Source of the DNA: Cellulophaga sp. 20_2_10
GTDB lineage: Bacteria > Bacteroidota > Bacteroidia > Flavobacteriales > Flavobacteriaceae
Direction of reading: 5' to 3'
Assembly (NCBI RefSeq): GCF_023476645.1
Contig: NZ_JAMCOJ010000002.1
Coordinates: 467,561 to 531,560 of the forward strand
Length of the DNA stretch: 64,000 nt
Shown one piece after another: positions 54,225-62,432 of the stretch. The notes under the pieces are model-generated. The model saw only the letters and a list, made by a program, of their open reading frames with translations, was not told where the DNA came from and ran no database searches. A program made the position numbers and the translations under genes. The first letter of the stretch is position 1. The number at the start of each line of letters is the position of its first letter.

Positions 54225-55423
54225 TTGTTTGTAATTGCTATTCGTTTTAATAGTAAAAGTAGTAAAATACCTAAGACTGATATTATAGTAATAACATTCC
54301 AGGTTAAAGTATAGCCATTATTGGCAATAGAGTGCATACCATAATTATGGGCAAAAATATGAGAAATTGAAAAAGCAATACTGTATAAAGCCATATATTC
54401 TCCTTGGTTACCCCTTTTGGAGCGCTCCATAGCAATAGCGTTAGAAAACGGAAAAGCAATCATTTCTCCTAATGTCATTAGTAACATGCCAATGACTAAT
54501 ATACCTGCCCAAGAGAACAAGTTAAGGAGTAAAAAACTTAGGCCAACTAAAGCTAAACCAAAAATTACATAATTGGTTTTAGAGTGGTTTAATTTTTCTA
54601 AGTATTTAATAAGTGGCATTTCAAAAGCAAATATTAAAAAGCCATTCATCGCTAATAATAGTCCAATTTTAAATTCGTCTAGCTTGTATATATCACTATA
54701 GTAAATAGGCACGGTGGAAAAGTATTGTACAAAGCAAAAACCAAATAAAACCATAGCAGCTACAAATACCCAATAGTAACCATCTCCGTAAGCAGATTTT
54801 GGATTTTCGTTTTTACTGCTATCCATTACTCTAGCTTTTTTAGGATTTAAGACCACTAAAAGTAAAATACTGGCTAGTATACAAGTTAAACCATCTACCC
54901 AGAAAAGTCCAACATAACCTAAAGATGTTATTATAATTCCGCCTACCGCAGGTCCGGCAGAAAAACCAAGATTAATAGCTAGTCTAATTAGTGTAACAGA
55001 TCTTGTTTTATTTTCAGGTTTGCTATATGCAATAAGTGCTACAAAAGCTGCAGGCCTAAAGCAATCTGCAACAATCATAAGTATAAATATGCCAACACAG
55101 ATAGACTCGTAAGTGTGTAAAAATTGTAATGCAACAAATAAAATGCCACTACTAAATAAACTAAAGAGCATTACTTTATAATACCCAAATTTATCTGTTA
55201 AAGTACCTCCTAACCACGAGCCAATTAAAGAACCTGCACCAAAACAAGACATAACAATACCAACATTTTCTAATGTTAGACCAACATCATTAATTAGATA
55301 GAGCGATAAAAAAGGGATCACCATTGTGCCGGCTCTATTAATTAGTGTAATTAGAGCTAGCCACCATACCTCAGTAGACAGCCCTTTAAAAGAGCTTATG
55401 TAATTTGCATAAAGATTTTTCAT
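54221..55423 (-). CDS. MFS transporter
   Basis: A 400-residue major facilitator with about twelve membrane helices and the inter-helix motif GSWLGGTLTDKFGYYK after helix 2, typical of drug/metabolite H+ antiporters. It is the first coding gene after a cysteine-rich leader ORF and terminator, and is coupled to the DJ-1-like lipoprotein. If the leader senses cysteine supply, this may be a cysteine, thiol or related amino-acid exporter or importer; that is inference. No substrate motif is visible. Confidence 0.88.
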   Translation of the reverse strand: MKNLYANYISSFKGLSTEVWWLALITLINRAGTMVIPFLSLYLINDVGLTLENVGIVMSCFGAGSLIGSWLGGTLTDKFGYYKVMLFSLFSSGILFVALQFLHTYESICVGIFILMIVADCFRPAAFVALIAYSKPENKTRSVTLIRLAINLGFSAGPAVGGIIITSLGYVGLFWVDGLTCILASILLLVVLNPKKARVMDSSKNENPKSAYGDGYYWVFVAAMVLFGFCFVQYFSTVPIYYSDIYKLDEFKIGLLLAMNGFLIFAFEMPLIKYLEKLNHSKTNYVIFGLALVGLSFLLLNLFSWAGILVIGMLLMTLGEMIAFPFSNAIAMERSKRGNQGEYMALYSIAFSISHIFAHNYGMHSIANNGYTLTWNVITIISVLGILLLLLLKRIAITNK

Positions 55424-55433
55424 TTTGGTTGGT

Positions 55434-55469
55434 ATAAAAAAAGCCTGACGATTTTTTTTCGTCAGGCTT
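55434..55469 (-). terminator. Terminator hairpin directly before the MFS start (attenuator)
   Basis: On the - strand, perfect 11-nt arms (55469-55459, AAGCCTGACGA, and 55451-55441) are followed by a T run and, only 10 nt later, the MFS start codon. No full gene lies upstream on this strand, so it must act on the leader transcript. Confidence 0.8.
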
Positions 55470-55502
55470 AGTAATTGTATTGTAAATATGTTTATTTCAA
55501 TA

Positions 55503-55574
55503 TTATATACAGCAGCGCTGACACCTTGTTAAGGTACAGTAGACAGATGATTTGTAAATTGATAATTTTTGCAT
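55503..55574 (-). CDS. Cysteine-rich 23-residue leader peptide
   Basis: A - strand ORF of 24 codons, ATG at 55574-55572, TAA at 55505-55503. It has four Cys, and the last residues are RCQRCCI. Its stop is 33 nt before the terminator. The segment 55522-55514 (GTCAGCGCT on the - strand, in the Cys codons) can pair with AGCCTGAC in the first arm of the terminator, with one bulged C, giving an antiterminator. Translation of the Cys codons could thus decide termination, as in amino-acid attenuators. Whether it is translated is not shown. Confidence 0.6.
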   Translation of the reverse strand: MQKLSIYKSSVYCTLTRCQRCCI

Positions 55575-55652
55575 TTCGCTATTATTGATAAGCAAAGCTA
55601 ATTAAAAAAAGTAATAAGTTGTATTTTTGCAGTATTAATTTAAAATGATAAG

Positions 55653-56300
55653 ATGAGGTATACTGTATTTTTATTTTTAGTGGTATTGTTAAGTTGTAAT
55701 GGACAAAAAAAATATCATACAAATAAAGTTGAAGAAGAAATAGCAGCAACTAAATCTGATAAACTTAAAGGAATTTTAGAGTATCATAAAAAATTAAATG
55801 ATGATTATAGGGATCCTAAAACATCTCCTTTACCTACTAAGTATAGAAAAGACTTTAATGGGTTAGAGTTTTTTACGCCAGATACAACCTACATTGTTAA
55901 CGCTAAATTAAAATTAGCTCTTGGTGCACCAACATTTTTAATGCCAACTACAACGAATCAAAATCAGGAATATAAATTATATGGAACGTTACACTTTACC
56001 TTAAATGGTAAACAGTTGGAATTAGAGGTGTATCAAAATCAGCAATTAATAAAGCAGAAGAAGTATATAGATCATCTGTTTTTGCCTTTTTTAGACAATA
56101 CCAACGGTAAAGAAACGTATGGTGGAGGAAGATATATAGAGTTATCTATACCAGATGAAGATTATATAACTATAGATTTTAACAGGGCTTATAACCCTTA
56201 TTGTGCTTATAGTAAAAAGTATTCTTGTCCTGTTGTACCAGCTGTTAATACTTTAGATACAGAAGTAAGAGCGGGGGTTAAGGCCTTTAAAAAAGAATAA
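55653..56300 (+). CDS. DUF1684-family lipoprotein
   Basis: A 215-residue lipoprotein (LLSC, Cys15). The C-terminal two-thirds match the DUF1684 family: LFLPFLDNTNGKETYGGGRYIEL, then ITIDFNRAYNPYCAYSKKYSCPVVP and LDTEVRAGVKAF. Such proteins are widespread in Bacteroidota and have no established function. It is divergent from the MFS leader and followed by its own terminator. Confidence 0.88.
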   Translation: MRYTVFLFLVVLLSCNGQKKYHTNKVEEEIAATKSDKLKGILEYHKKLNDDYRDPKTSPLPTKYRKDFNGLEFFTPDTTYIVNAKLKLALGAPTFLMPTTTNQNQEYKLYGTLHFTLNGKQLELEVYQNQQLIKQKKYIDHLFLPFLDNTNGKETYGGGRYIELSIPDEDYITIDFNRAYNPYCAYSKKYSCPVVPAVNTLDTEVRAGVKAFKKE

Positions 56301-56304
56301 AAAA

Positions 56305-56336
56305 GAGAAAGTCCAGTGCACATACTGGACTTTCTA
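56305..56336. terminator. Terminator between the DUF1684 gene and the porin gene
   Basis: AGAAAGTCCAGT (56306-56317) pairs perfectly with 56324-56335 around a 6-nt loop. The T run is short, but position just after the stop supports the call. Confidence 0.65.
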
Positions 56337-56369
56337 CAACAACCAAACTATAAACTAAACTTGCTTTTT

Positions 56370-57386
56370 TTAAAACGAATAAATTGCGGCAATTAAAAAG
56401 GTAGATAAGCTTTTTGATGGATCTCCATCATTATCAAAAAATGGCTCATTGTTACTCCAAGCATCTAACCTAACTTCTGGCTTAATTATTAAATCTTCAA
56501 CAATAAAGCTACCAGTTAATGTAGTTGCAAAAACACTTGGTTCATTGTCTAAGCCATCAATCATTTGAGTGAAATACTCGCCTCTTAATCCAAAAGTGAC
56601 TGTTTCAGATGTTTTTAACTGTGGATATAAAGCAACACCAGCAAAACCATTACCTTCATTGTCAGCATAAGCACCGTTAATGCCTAGGTAAAAACTATCA
56701 GATAAATCAAAACCACCTGTGTAGTCAATTTCAAAACCTAAGTTAGCTTTGTCGTCATAATATAAATTTAAATACTGTCCTGAGTAGCCTAACTGCGCTC
56801 CCAAAGAGTATTGGCTCGTTAAGTTATTGTCTACATCTGTAACATTCATTACAGCAAGCATTAAGCTAAAATCATCAGATAATGTAAAGTCTGCTTTTAA
56901 ACCAGTATGAGAAAATGGTCCGCTAGAAAATAGGTGAGACGTACTGTAGTTGAAGTTACCTACAGGAGAAATAACTTCGTATCCTAAAAATGTATTAAAA
57001 CGTCCCATTGTTAATTTTGTCCCTTCACTTACGTTCCAGTAAGCGTATAATTGATTAACATTTAAACCTGTAATTGCTTGTTCACCTCTAGGTCCAAATA
57101 CAAGGTCTGCTACAGCTCCCGTTTTTTCACCTTCATAACTAGCAATAATATTAGCCATACCCAAGGCAAAACCAGTTTCATTAGCAAATGAAGTTAATGG
57201 AGCTACTGGTTCGCCGCCAACAGCTTTGTCATCTGCTGTTAAGTTTGTTCTGTAATATGCGTCTACAGACCCGCTAATGTTTAATTTTTTTTCCTCTTCT
57301 TCTTGAGCAAAAATTACGGTTGTAGATAAAATCATTATTGAAAATGATATTTTTTTTAAGTATTTTGTGGTCGTATTCAATTTCAT
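56370..57386 (-). CDS. Outer membrane beta-barrel porin (OmpL-like)
   Basis: A 338-residue protein with a signal peptide ending at IFAQ (residue 27), an acidic EEEEKK stretch, then a barrel of alternating aromatic strands ending in Phe (FLIAAIYSF). The phrases LNISGSVDAYYRTNL and LTMGRFNTFLGYEVISPVGNFNYSTSHLFSSGPFSHTGLK match the putative porin-2 (bbp2) family. It lies downstream of glnK-amt on the same strand, suggesting that it helps nitrogenous solutes across the outer membrane. A hairpin separates it from amt. Confidence 0.85.
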   Translation of the reverse strand: MKLNTTTKYLKKISFSIMILSTTVIFAQEEEEKKLNISGSVDAYYRTNLTADDKAVGGEPVAPLTSFANETGFALGMANIIASYEGEKTGAVADLVFGPRGEQAITGLNVNQLYAYWNVSEGTKLTMGRFNTFLGYEVISPVGNFNYSTSHLFSSGPFSHTGLKADFTLSDDFSLMLAVMNVTDVDNNLTSQYSLGAQLGYSGQYLNLYYDDKANLGFEIDYTGGFDLSDSFYLGINGAYADNEGNGFAGVALYPQLKTSETVTFGLRGEYFTQMIDGLDNEPSVFATTLTGSFIVEDLIIKPEVRLDAWSNNEPFFDNDGDPSKSLSTFLIAAIYSF

Positions 57387-57462
57387 ATTAAATAAATTAT
57401 AGATCCTTAAGTATTAAGGGTTTGTTAGTGAATTTTATTTTATGTTTTGAAACTTTTTAGTT

Positions 57463-57492
57463 ACGGAGCGTTCTGCAAAACGCTCCGTTTTT
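57463..57492. other. Hairpin between amt and the porin gene
   Basis: Perfect 10-nt arms (57463-57472, ACGGAGCGTT, and 57479-57488). The T run is on the + strand, so for the - strand operon it is not a classic terminator. It may stop antisense transcription or protect the processed mRNA ends. Confidence 0.55.
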
Positions 57493-57506
57493 AGTTTCTT
57501 TAGTTT

Positions 57507-58787
57507 TTATTTTTCAGTAGTTGTAAATTCTGGATAAACTTCTATGTCGTGTTCGTGAACATCTAAGCCATCTACCTCTTCTTCTTTAGTTACTCTTAGT
57601 CCTATAGTTTTCTTTAAAACAAAAAGAACAATGAATGATGTAATTCCTGCCCAGAAAATATAAGCTAAAGAGCCATATGTTTGTACCAATAATAATTTAC
57701 CGCCACCACCGTGCAGTAATCCGCCTTTTGATGCAAAAACACCAACTAAAACAGTACCAAGAAAACCACAAACACCGTGTACAGAAACAGCTCCTACTGG
57801 ATCATCTATTTTTAATTTTTTATCAATAAACTCTATAGAAAGTACTACTACAATTCCGCATATAAGACCAATAGCTAAAGCGCCCCAAGCGTTTACAGCA
57901 CCACAACCGGCGGTAATACCTACCAAGCCAGCCAAAGCACCGTTAAGTGTCATAGAAATATCTGGTTTTCCGTATTTTAACCACGTAAAGAAAAGAGCAG
58001 ATATAGCACCAATTGCTGCTGCTAAGTTGGTGTTTATAATTACACTCCCTGCTGCAATAGTGTCAGATCCACCCCAAGCTAATTGAGAACCGCCATTAAA
58101 GCCAAACCATCCTAGCCATAGAATTAAAACACCTAGTGCACCAAGTACCATATTATGACCTGGTATAACTTTTACCTTTCCGTCTTCGTATTTGCCAATA
58201 CGTGGGCCAACTAAAATAGCAGCTACTAATGCAGCAGAGCCACCAACGGCGTGTACTACAGAAGATCCTGCGAAATCTACAAAGCCAGCAACATCTAGCC
58301 AAGCATTTTTGTCAAACGTCCAATACCAACTACCAGAGATAGGGTAAATTATTGTGGTTAGTATAGCGGAGAATATAAGGTAGGTAGAGAATTTAGTACG
58401 TCCAGCTATTGCTCCAGATACAATTGTTGCTGCAGTAGCGCAAAATACTGTTTGAAAAAATAAGTTGTACCAGTCATCTGCAGAGAAAAAGAAATACCCT
58501 TGTTCTGTTGGGCTAGATCTAAAAAGGCCCCCTAAAACAGTATCGCTACCATACATAATTCCGTAACCTACTGCCCAGAACATTATAGAACCAACACAAA
58601 GGTCCATAATGTTTTTCATTATTATATTACCCGAGTTTTTACTACGTGTAAAGCCAACTTCTACCAGTGTAAAACCTGCCTGCATAAAAAATACTAAAAT
58701 GGCAGCAATTACTATCCATAAAGCACTTATATCACTAGTGATAGATTCTACGGCTTTGTTTAATGCGTCTTGTTGTACGTCAGTCAT
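57507..58787 (-). CDS. amt: Ammonium transporter
   Basis: A 426-residue Amt/MEP channel with about eleven helices. The two pore histidines are in GSSVVHAVGG and VSVHGVCGFLG, and the GWFGFNGGS signature is present. The leading residues are not a signal peptide. It is 30 nt downstream of the PII gene, the normal glnK-amtB pair in which PII blocks the channel when nitrogen is plentiful. It carries a short acidic cytoplasmic tail (EEEVDGLDVHEHDIEVYPE). Confidence 0.96.
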   Translation of the reverse strand: MTDVQQDALNKAVESITSDISALWIVIAAILVFFMQAGFTLVEVGFTRSKNSGNIIMKNIMDLCVGSIMFWAVGYGIMYGSDTVLGGLFRSSPTEQGYFFFSADDWYNLFFQTVFCATAATIVSGAIAGRTKFSTYLIFSAILTTIIYPISGSWYWTFDKNAWLDVAGFVDFAGSSVVHAVGGSAALVAAILVGPRIGKYEDGKVKVIPGHNMVLGALGVLILWLGWFGFNGGSQLAWGGSDTIAAGSVIINTNLAAAIGAISALFFTWLKYGKPDISMTLNGALAGLVGITAGCGAVNAWGALAIGLICGIVVVLSIEFIDKKLKIDDPVGAVSVHGVCGFLGTVLVGVFASKGGLLHGGGGKLLLVQTYGSLAYIFWAGITSFIVLFVLKKTIGLRVTKEEEVDGLDVHEHDIEVYPEFTTTEK

Positions 58788-58817
58788 AATCTTAATTTTA
58801 AGTATATCTTGGTTTGG

Positions 58818-59156
58818 TTAGTTAATTCCGGCGTTACCGTTTTCTTTAGTTCTAATACGGTATGCGTCGCTAATTTCAGATACAAATATTTTGCCGTCGC
58901 CTACATTGCCTGTGTAAGCTGCATCTAAAATTGTGTTTACAGTTTTTTCTAAAAACTCATCAGAAATAACTATAGATAAATACCTTCTTTGTATATCACT
59001 TGTGCTATAAGATATGCCTCGGTATACGTGTCCTTGTTTCTCGTTGCCTACTCCAGTTACATCCCAGTAACTAAAAAAGTTTACTTCAATCTTATGTAAC
59101 GCTTTCTTAACGTCGTCAAATTGAGATTTTCTAATAATTGCTTCAATTTTTTTCAT
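58818..59156 (-). CDS. glnK: PII nitrogen regulatory protein (GlnK/GlnB)
   Basis: A 112-residue trimeric signal protein of the usual length. Start MKKIEAIIRKSQFDDVKKAL is standard. The T-loop reads QGHVYRGISYSTSD, keeping the Tyr equivalent to the uridylylated Tyr51 but with a loop sequence unlike the proteobacterial RGAEYVVDF. GNVGDGKIFV is the ATP-binding B-loop. It partners with the amt gene 30 nt downstream and is called GlnK for that reason. Confidence 0.94.
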   Translation of the reverse strand: MKKIEAIIRKSQFDDVKKALHKIEVNFFSYWDVTGVGNEKQGHVYRGISYSTSDIQRRYLSIVISDEFLEKTVNTILDAAYTGNVGDGKIFVSEISDAYRIRTKENGNAGIN

Positions 59157-59176
59157 ATCGTTTGGTTAATTACAGG

Positions 59177-59202
59177 GTAAATGTATTTTATAATGTATTT
59201 AC
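59177..59202. promoter_or_regulatory. Imperfect palindrome before glnK-amt
   Basis: GTAAAT and ATTTAC ends enclose two direct copies of AATGTATTT 12 bp apart, 20 bp before the glnK start. It may be a nitrogen-control operator; the AT-rich background makes chance possible. Confidence 0.35.
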
Positions 59203-59252
59203 TTCTAAATTTTGAGGGGTATGTTTTTTATTTTTACGATATAAATAAAATA

Positions 59253-59273
59253 ACCCCCATTAAAAATGGGGGT
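59253..59273 (-). terminator. Probable terminator for crcB (- strand)
   Basis: Perfect 9-nt arms rich in C/G (59253-59261, ACCCCCATT, and 59265-59273) in otherwise AT-rich DNA. On the - strand the hairpin is followed by TTATTTTATTT. It is 136 nt past the crcB stop. Confidence 0.55.
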
Positions 59274-59408
59274 GTATAAATAATAAATTAATATTTTGTT
59301 AAATTGATATTATGAAAAAGTATATTTTGAGTAAAAAGGGGTGTTCTAATAGTTTATTTGCAACTATTAGTTATTTTATGTAGAAATTAAGTGAAATTTT
59401 AAGAAGTA

Positions 59409-59780
59409 TTATAAGGATTTAGAAATCCAGAAACCACCTATAACGGCAAATATGCCAAAAGTAATACTGAGGACAGTATATAATGTAAAGTGTAAAAAGT
59501 CTCCGTTCTTTAATAAAGATTGGTTTTCTAATGCAAATGTTGAGAAGGTGGTAAAGCCACCGCAAAAACCTGTAGCTAAAAGTAGTGCTTGGTTTTCTGT
59601 TAAGTAATTGCCTTTTAAAGTTAGTCCTATAATAAGTCCTATGATTAGGCTTCCTATTATGTTAACTAAAAAAGTACCTAAGAATAAAGGTTGAAATGAG
59701 TTATTAAATGTTTTGCTAACAAGAAAGCGTAATACACTCCCAGCTCCACCACCTAAAAAGACAAGTAACATTTGTTTCAT
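59409..59780 (-). CDS. crcB: Fluoride channel FluC/CrcB
   Basis: A 123-residue four-helix membrane protein. Signature motifs: GGGAGSVLRF in helix 1, GTFLVNIIGS with the conserved Asn in helix 2 and GFCGGFTTFSTFALE in helix 3, whose Phe residues line the fluoride path. It works as an antiparallel dimer exporting fluoride. A small membrane protein is encoded 17 nt upstream. I see no fluoride riboswitch fold in the leader. Confidence 0.94.
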   Translation of the reverse strand: MKQMLLVFLGGGAGSVLRFLVSKTFNNSFQPLFLGTFLVNIIGSLIIGLIIGLTLKGNYLTENQALLLATGFCGGFTTFSTFALENQSLLKNGDFLHFTLYTVLSITFGIFAVIGGFWISKSL

Positions 59781-59797
59781 ACCTCAAAGGTAAAAAA

Positions 59798-59965
59798 CTA
59801 AATTGCTTTTTTGTACTTCGTAGTAATAATATTAAGTGGGTAAACTTTTGCTGAAGGTTGTTCTATCGTTTTCTTTGCTTTAGACGTATTACGATTAACG
59901 CTAAATACCAGTAGTACAGCGTTTATAATAACTAGAATAAATAATATGTTAAGAAAAATAGTCAT
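59798..59965 (-). CDS. Small single-pass membrane protein
   Basis: 55 residues from the Met at 59965 (MTIFLNILFILVIINAVLLVFSV, one membrane helix, then a basic tail). I reject the in-frame ATG at 59995 because a good -7 promoter element lies there (59993-60000), so that region would not be transcribed in full. It is 17 nt upstream of crcB and probably co-transcribed. Such proteins are common in Flavobacteriia and have no known function. Confidence 0.6.
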   Translation of the reverse strand: MTIFLNILFILVIINAVLLVFSVNRNTSKAKKTIEQPSAKVYPLNIITTKYKKAI

Positions 59966-59992
59966 TTGACAGAGTTTGTTATCAGTACAACG

Positions 59993-60000
59993 CAAAAATA
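59993..60000 (-). promoter_or_regulatory. -7 promoter element of the small membrane protein-crcB unit
   Basis: TATTTTTG on the - strand fits TAnnTTTG, with TTG about 20 bp upstream. It is 28 bp before the chosen start codon. Confidence 0.5.
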
Positions 60001-60081
60001 CGTGTTTTCTTACACTACAACGAAGAAAGTCTACTTTTTGTTGTGTGTTGCTTGATTTTTGTTGTGAATGGTAGTAAAACG

Positions 60082-60270
60082 TTAATTTTTTAAAAAATGT
60101 TTAATAAAGAACAACGAAATAATGAAGATTATAAATGTTAATACGATCCATTTAACACCGGTATAGTTTTTTAAATGTAATTTTTTGTCCTTTTTATATG
60201 TAATTACAATAAGTATTGTAAAAGCGATAAAAAAAAGAGCAGCAAATATATATTGTCCGGTGGTAAACAT
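60082..60270 (-). CDS. Small two-helix membrane protein
   Basis: 62 residues from the Met at 60270 (MFTTGQYIFAALFFIAFTILIVITYKK), with a second helix at about 40-58 (WIVLTFIIFIISLFFIKHF). The in-frame ATG at 60309 is rejected because a -7 element (60286-60293) lies between it and the gene body. It is divergent from the pyrophosphohydrolase gene. It resembles unnamed small flavobacterial membrane proteins; function unknown. Confidence 0.6.
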   Translation of the reverse strand: MFTTGQYIFAALFFIAFTILIVITYKKDKKLHLKNYTGVKWIVLTFIIFIISLFFIKHFLKN

Positions 60271-60275
60271 ATTTC

Positions 60276-60293
60276 TATTTTTGTGCAAAACTA
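60276..60293. promoter_or_regulatory. Overlapping divergent -7 elements
   Basis: TATTTTTG on the + strand (60276-60283) faces the pyrophosphohydrolase gene; TAGTTTTG on the - strand (60293-60286) faces the small membrane protein gene. They are only 2 bp apart, so the two transcripts should start overlapping. The + element has TTG 20 bp upstream; the - element has no ideal -33. Confidence 0.45.
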
Positions 60294-60309
60294 ACGTAAA
60301 ATTATACAA

Positions 60310-60696
60310 ATGAAAAATAAACTTAAGGCAGTAGAGTTATTTCATAAATCTTTTGGGGCAGGAGTTTCTCAGGAATTAAAAGCAGATCTAGGCGAGCAAA
60401 GAAATTTGTTGCGTTTTAACCTTATGGACGAAGAGAACAAGGAGTATTTAGAGGCAGCCAATAGCAAAGATATGGTAGAGGTTGCAGATGCCTTAGGTGA
60501 TATGTTATATATATTGTGTGGTACTATTTTGGAACACGGTATGCAATATAAGATTGAAGAAGTTTTTAATGAGATACAGCGTAGTAATATGAGTAAGTTG
60601 GGAGCAGATGGTAAACCTGTCTATAGGGAAGATGGTAAAATACTAAAGGGGCCAGGTTATTTTAAACCTAGTATAGCTAGTATTTTAGAAAAATAA
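60310..60696 (+). CDS. Nucleoside triphosphate pyrophosphohydrolase-like protein (MazG/PRA-PH fold)
   Basis: A 128-residue all-helical protein with the all-alpha NTP pyrophosphatase metal motif: EENKEYLEA (EExxE-type) followed by EVADALGDMLYI (ExxD). The C-terminal NMSKLGADGKPVYREDGKILKGPGYFKP is typical of the phosphoribosyl-ATP pyrophosphohydrolase-like branch found in Bacteroidota. It likely hydrolyses a nucleotide triphosphate to the monophosphate, perhaps as housecleaning. It is followed by a terminator shared with ilvE. Confidence 0.85.
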   Translation: MKNKLKAVELFHKSFGAGVSQELKADLGEQRNLLRFNLMDEENKEYLEAANSKDMVEVADALGDMLYILCGTILEHGMQYKIEEVFNEIQRSNMSKLGADGKPVYREDGKILKGPGYFKPSIASILEK

Positions 60697-60724
60697 AAAG
60701 AGTGCCTTAGTAAGGCACTCTTTT
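60696..60724. terminator. Bidirectional terminator between pyrophosphohydrolase and ilvE
   Basis: AAAAGAGTGCCTTA (60696-60709) pairs with TAAGGCACTCTTTT (60711-60724), perfect arms on a minimal loop, between convergent genes. Confidence 0.85.
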
Positions 60725-60749
60725 GTTTTATATAAGTTAGCGTTACAGC

Positions 60750-61817
60750 TTATTCAACTTTAAAACGCCATCCAAATTTATCTTCAGATTTGTTGTATTG
60801 TATACTAGTAATGTGGTTTTTTAATAACGTTGCGTAACTATCATCTACACTAGGTAGCATATAATCTGTATCTCTAAATCCAAAACCAGAAATAGGAGAA
60901 ATTACAGCTGCTGTACCGGCGCCAAACATTTCTTTTAAACTACCATCTTTAGCGGCATCTACTAATTCTTTTACCTTTATTTTACGAACCTCAGTTTTAA
61001 TACCTTGGTCTTCTGCAATTTTTAAAATACTCTTACGTGTAATACCATCTAATATACGGTCACTTGTTGGGCACGTTAATAATGTATCGTTAATACGTAC
61101 AAAAACGTTCATAGCACCAGCTTCTTCAATATACTCGTGTGTGTTATCGTCTGTCCATATTACTTGTTGGTACCCTTTGTCTTGTGCTAATTTAGTTGGG
61201 TAAAACTGACCAGCGTAGTTACCACCAGCTTTTGCAAAACCAACACCGCCATTTGCAGATCTAGAATATTTTTCTTCAATAAGTACTTTTACTTCTCCAG
61301 AGAAATAAGATCCAGAAGGAGCACCACAAATAACAAACTTATATTCGTCTGCTGGTGATGCGTGGAAACCTAATCCTGTTGCAAAAATAAATGGTCTAAT
61401 ATATAAAGAACTTCCTGCAGATTGTGGAATCCAATCGCTATCAGTTTTTAATAACGCTTTAAGACCTTCCATAAAATAGTTTTCAGGAATTTCTGGAATA
61501 GCCAATCTTTTAGCAGATAAGTTTAAACGTTTGTGATTGTCTAAAGGACGAAACATCCAAATGGTATCGCTCTCATCCTTGTAAGCTTTCATTCCTTCAA
61601 AGATAGATTGCCCATAATGAAAAATCTTAGCAGAAGGATCTAAAGAGATAGGTTGGTAAGGAACAACTTTAGGTGCCTCCCAAGCGCCATTTTTATAATC
61701 GCAGACCAACATATGGTCCATATAAATACTTCCAAACGAAAGATTATCAAAATCAACATCGTTTATTTTAGTGTTTTTTGTCTTTTCTACACTAATTTGG
61801 TTTGTAGTAACATCCAT
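60750..61817 (-). CDS. ilvE: Branched-chain amino acid aminotransferase
   Basis: A 355-residue fold-type IV PLP enzyme of the eukaryote-like BCAT2 branch. Motifs: HYGQSIFEGMKAYK, RPLDNHKRLNLSAKRL, LYIRPFIFA, the PLP lysine in VGFAKAGGNYAGQFYP, EEAGAMNVFV and GAGTAAVISPI. It transfers amino groups between branched-chain 2-oxo acids and glutamate. Length is normal for the branch. It stands alone between convergent and divergent neighbours. Confidence 0.95.
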   Translation of the reverse strand: MDVTTNQISVEKTKNTKINDVDFDNLSFGSIYMDHMLVCDYKNGAWEAPKVVPYQPISLDPSAKIFHYGQSIFEGMKAYKDESDTIWMFRPLDNHKRLNLSAKRLAIPEIPENYFMEGLKALLKTDSDWIPQSAGSSLYIRPFIFATGLGFHASPADEYKFVICGAPSGSYFSGEVKVLIEEKYSRSANGGVGFAKAGGNYAGQFYPTKLAQDKGYQQVIWTDDNTHEYIEEAGAMNVFVRINDTLLTCPTSDRILDGITRKSILKIAEDQGIKTEVRKIKVKELVDAAKDGSLKEMFGAGTAAVISPISGFGFRDTDYMLPSVDDSYATLLKNHITSIQYNKSEDKFGWRFKVE

Positions 61818-61924
61818 AGTATTCAGAATTTAAGATCATAAAATTAATCAATTATCAGTACTAGTACTTCTTTTTTAGATTAAAAATGTTCAAATTTGCA
61901 TTCTATCACTAAATTTTATCAGAT

Positions 61925-62428
61925 ATGAAAAGTTTTAACATTTTGCTTGTAGTAATTTTATTGTTTATGTCTTGCAAAGAGGCTAAAAAAGAAACGGTAA
62001 CACCAGAAGAAGGCACAAAAACAGAAGAATTAGCATCTTTTGGGGAAAAAATTACTCCAGACAATGCTAAAGTTACTAAGGAAATAGCCGCTGTGTACCA
62101 TAATTTGGCTGTAGCAGATACAGTTGCTACAAAATTTACAGGAAAGGTATTAGATGTTTGTCAGTCTAAAGGATGTTGGATGAAATTAGACTTGGGTGAC
62201 GGTGAAGAAGCAATGGTAAAGTTTAAAGACTATGGTTTTTTTATGCCTAAAGATATTGCAGGTAAAGAAGTAGTTGTAAATGGTAAAGCATTTGTAGAGC
62301 AAATGTCTGTTGATGAGCAACAACACTATGCAGAAGATGGTGGAGCAACGAAAGAAGAAATAGCACAAATTACAGCACCAAAGAAAACGTATAGGTTTGA
62401 GGCTGATGGTGTGCTTTTAAAAGAATAG
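61925..62428 (+). CDS. DUF4920-family lipoprotein
   Basis: A 167-residue lipoprotein (FMSC, Cys17). The core VCQSKGCWMKLDLGDGEEAMVKFKDYGFFMPKDIAGKEVVVNG matches DUF4920, an OB-fold-like domain whose C-x3-GCW motif may bind a metal. The function is not established. It is divergent from ilvE and 4 nt before mnmD, probably co-transcribed. Confidence 0.85.
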   Translation: MKSFNILLVVILLFMSCKEAKKETVTPEEGTKTEELASFGEKITPDNAKVTKEIAAVYHNLAVADTVATKFTGKVLDVCQSKGCWMKLDLGDGEEAMVKFKDYGFFMPKDIAGKEVVVNGKAFVEQMSVDEQQHYAEDGGATKEEIAQITAPKKTYRFEADGVLLKE

Positions 62429-62432
62429 TTAT

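Noticed and set aside
55470-55652. SAM riboswitch, suggested by CTTATCA on the - strand
   Set aside because: The remaining conserved SAM-I stems are absent, and the leader ORF with terminator explains the region.
59781-60081. Possible fluoride riboswitch upstream of crcB
   Set aside because: I could not find the conserved pseudoknot segments; the leader holds a small ORF and a normal promoter.
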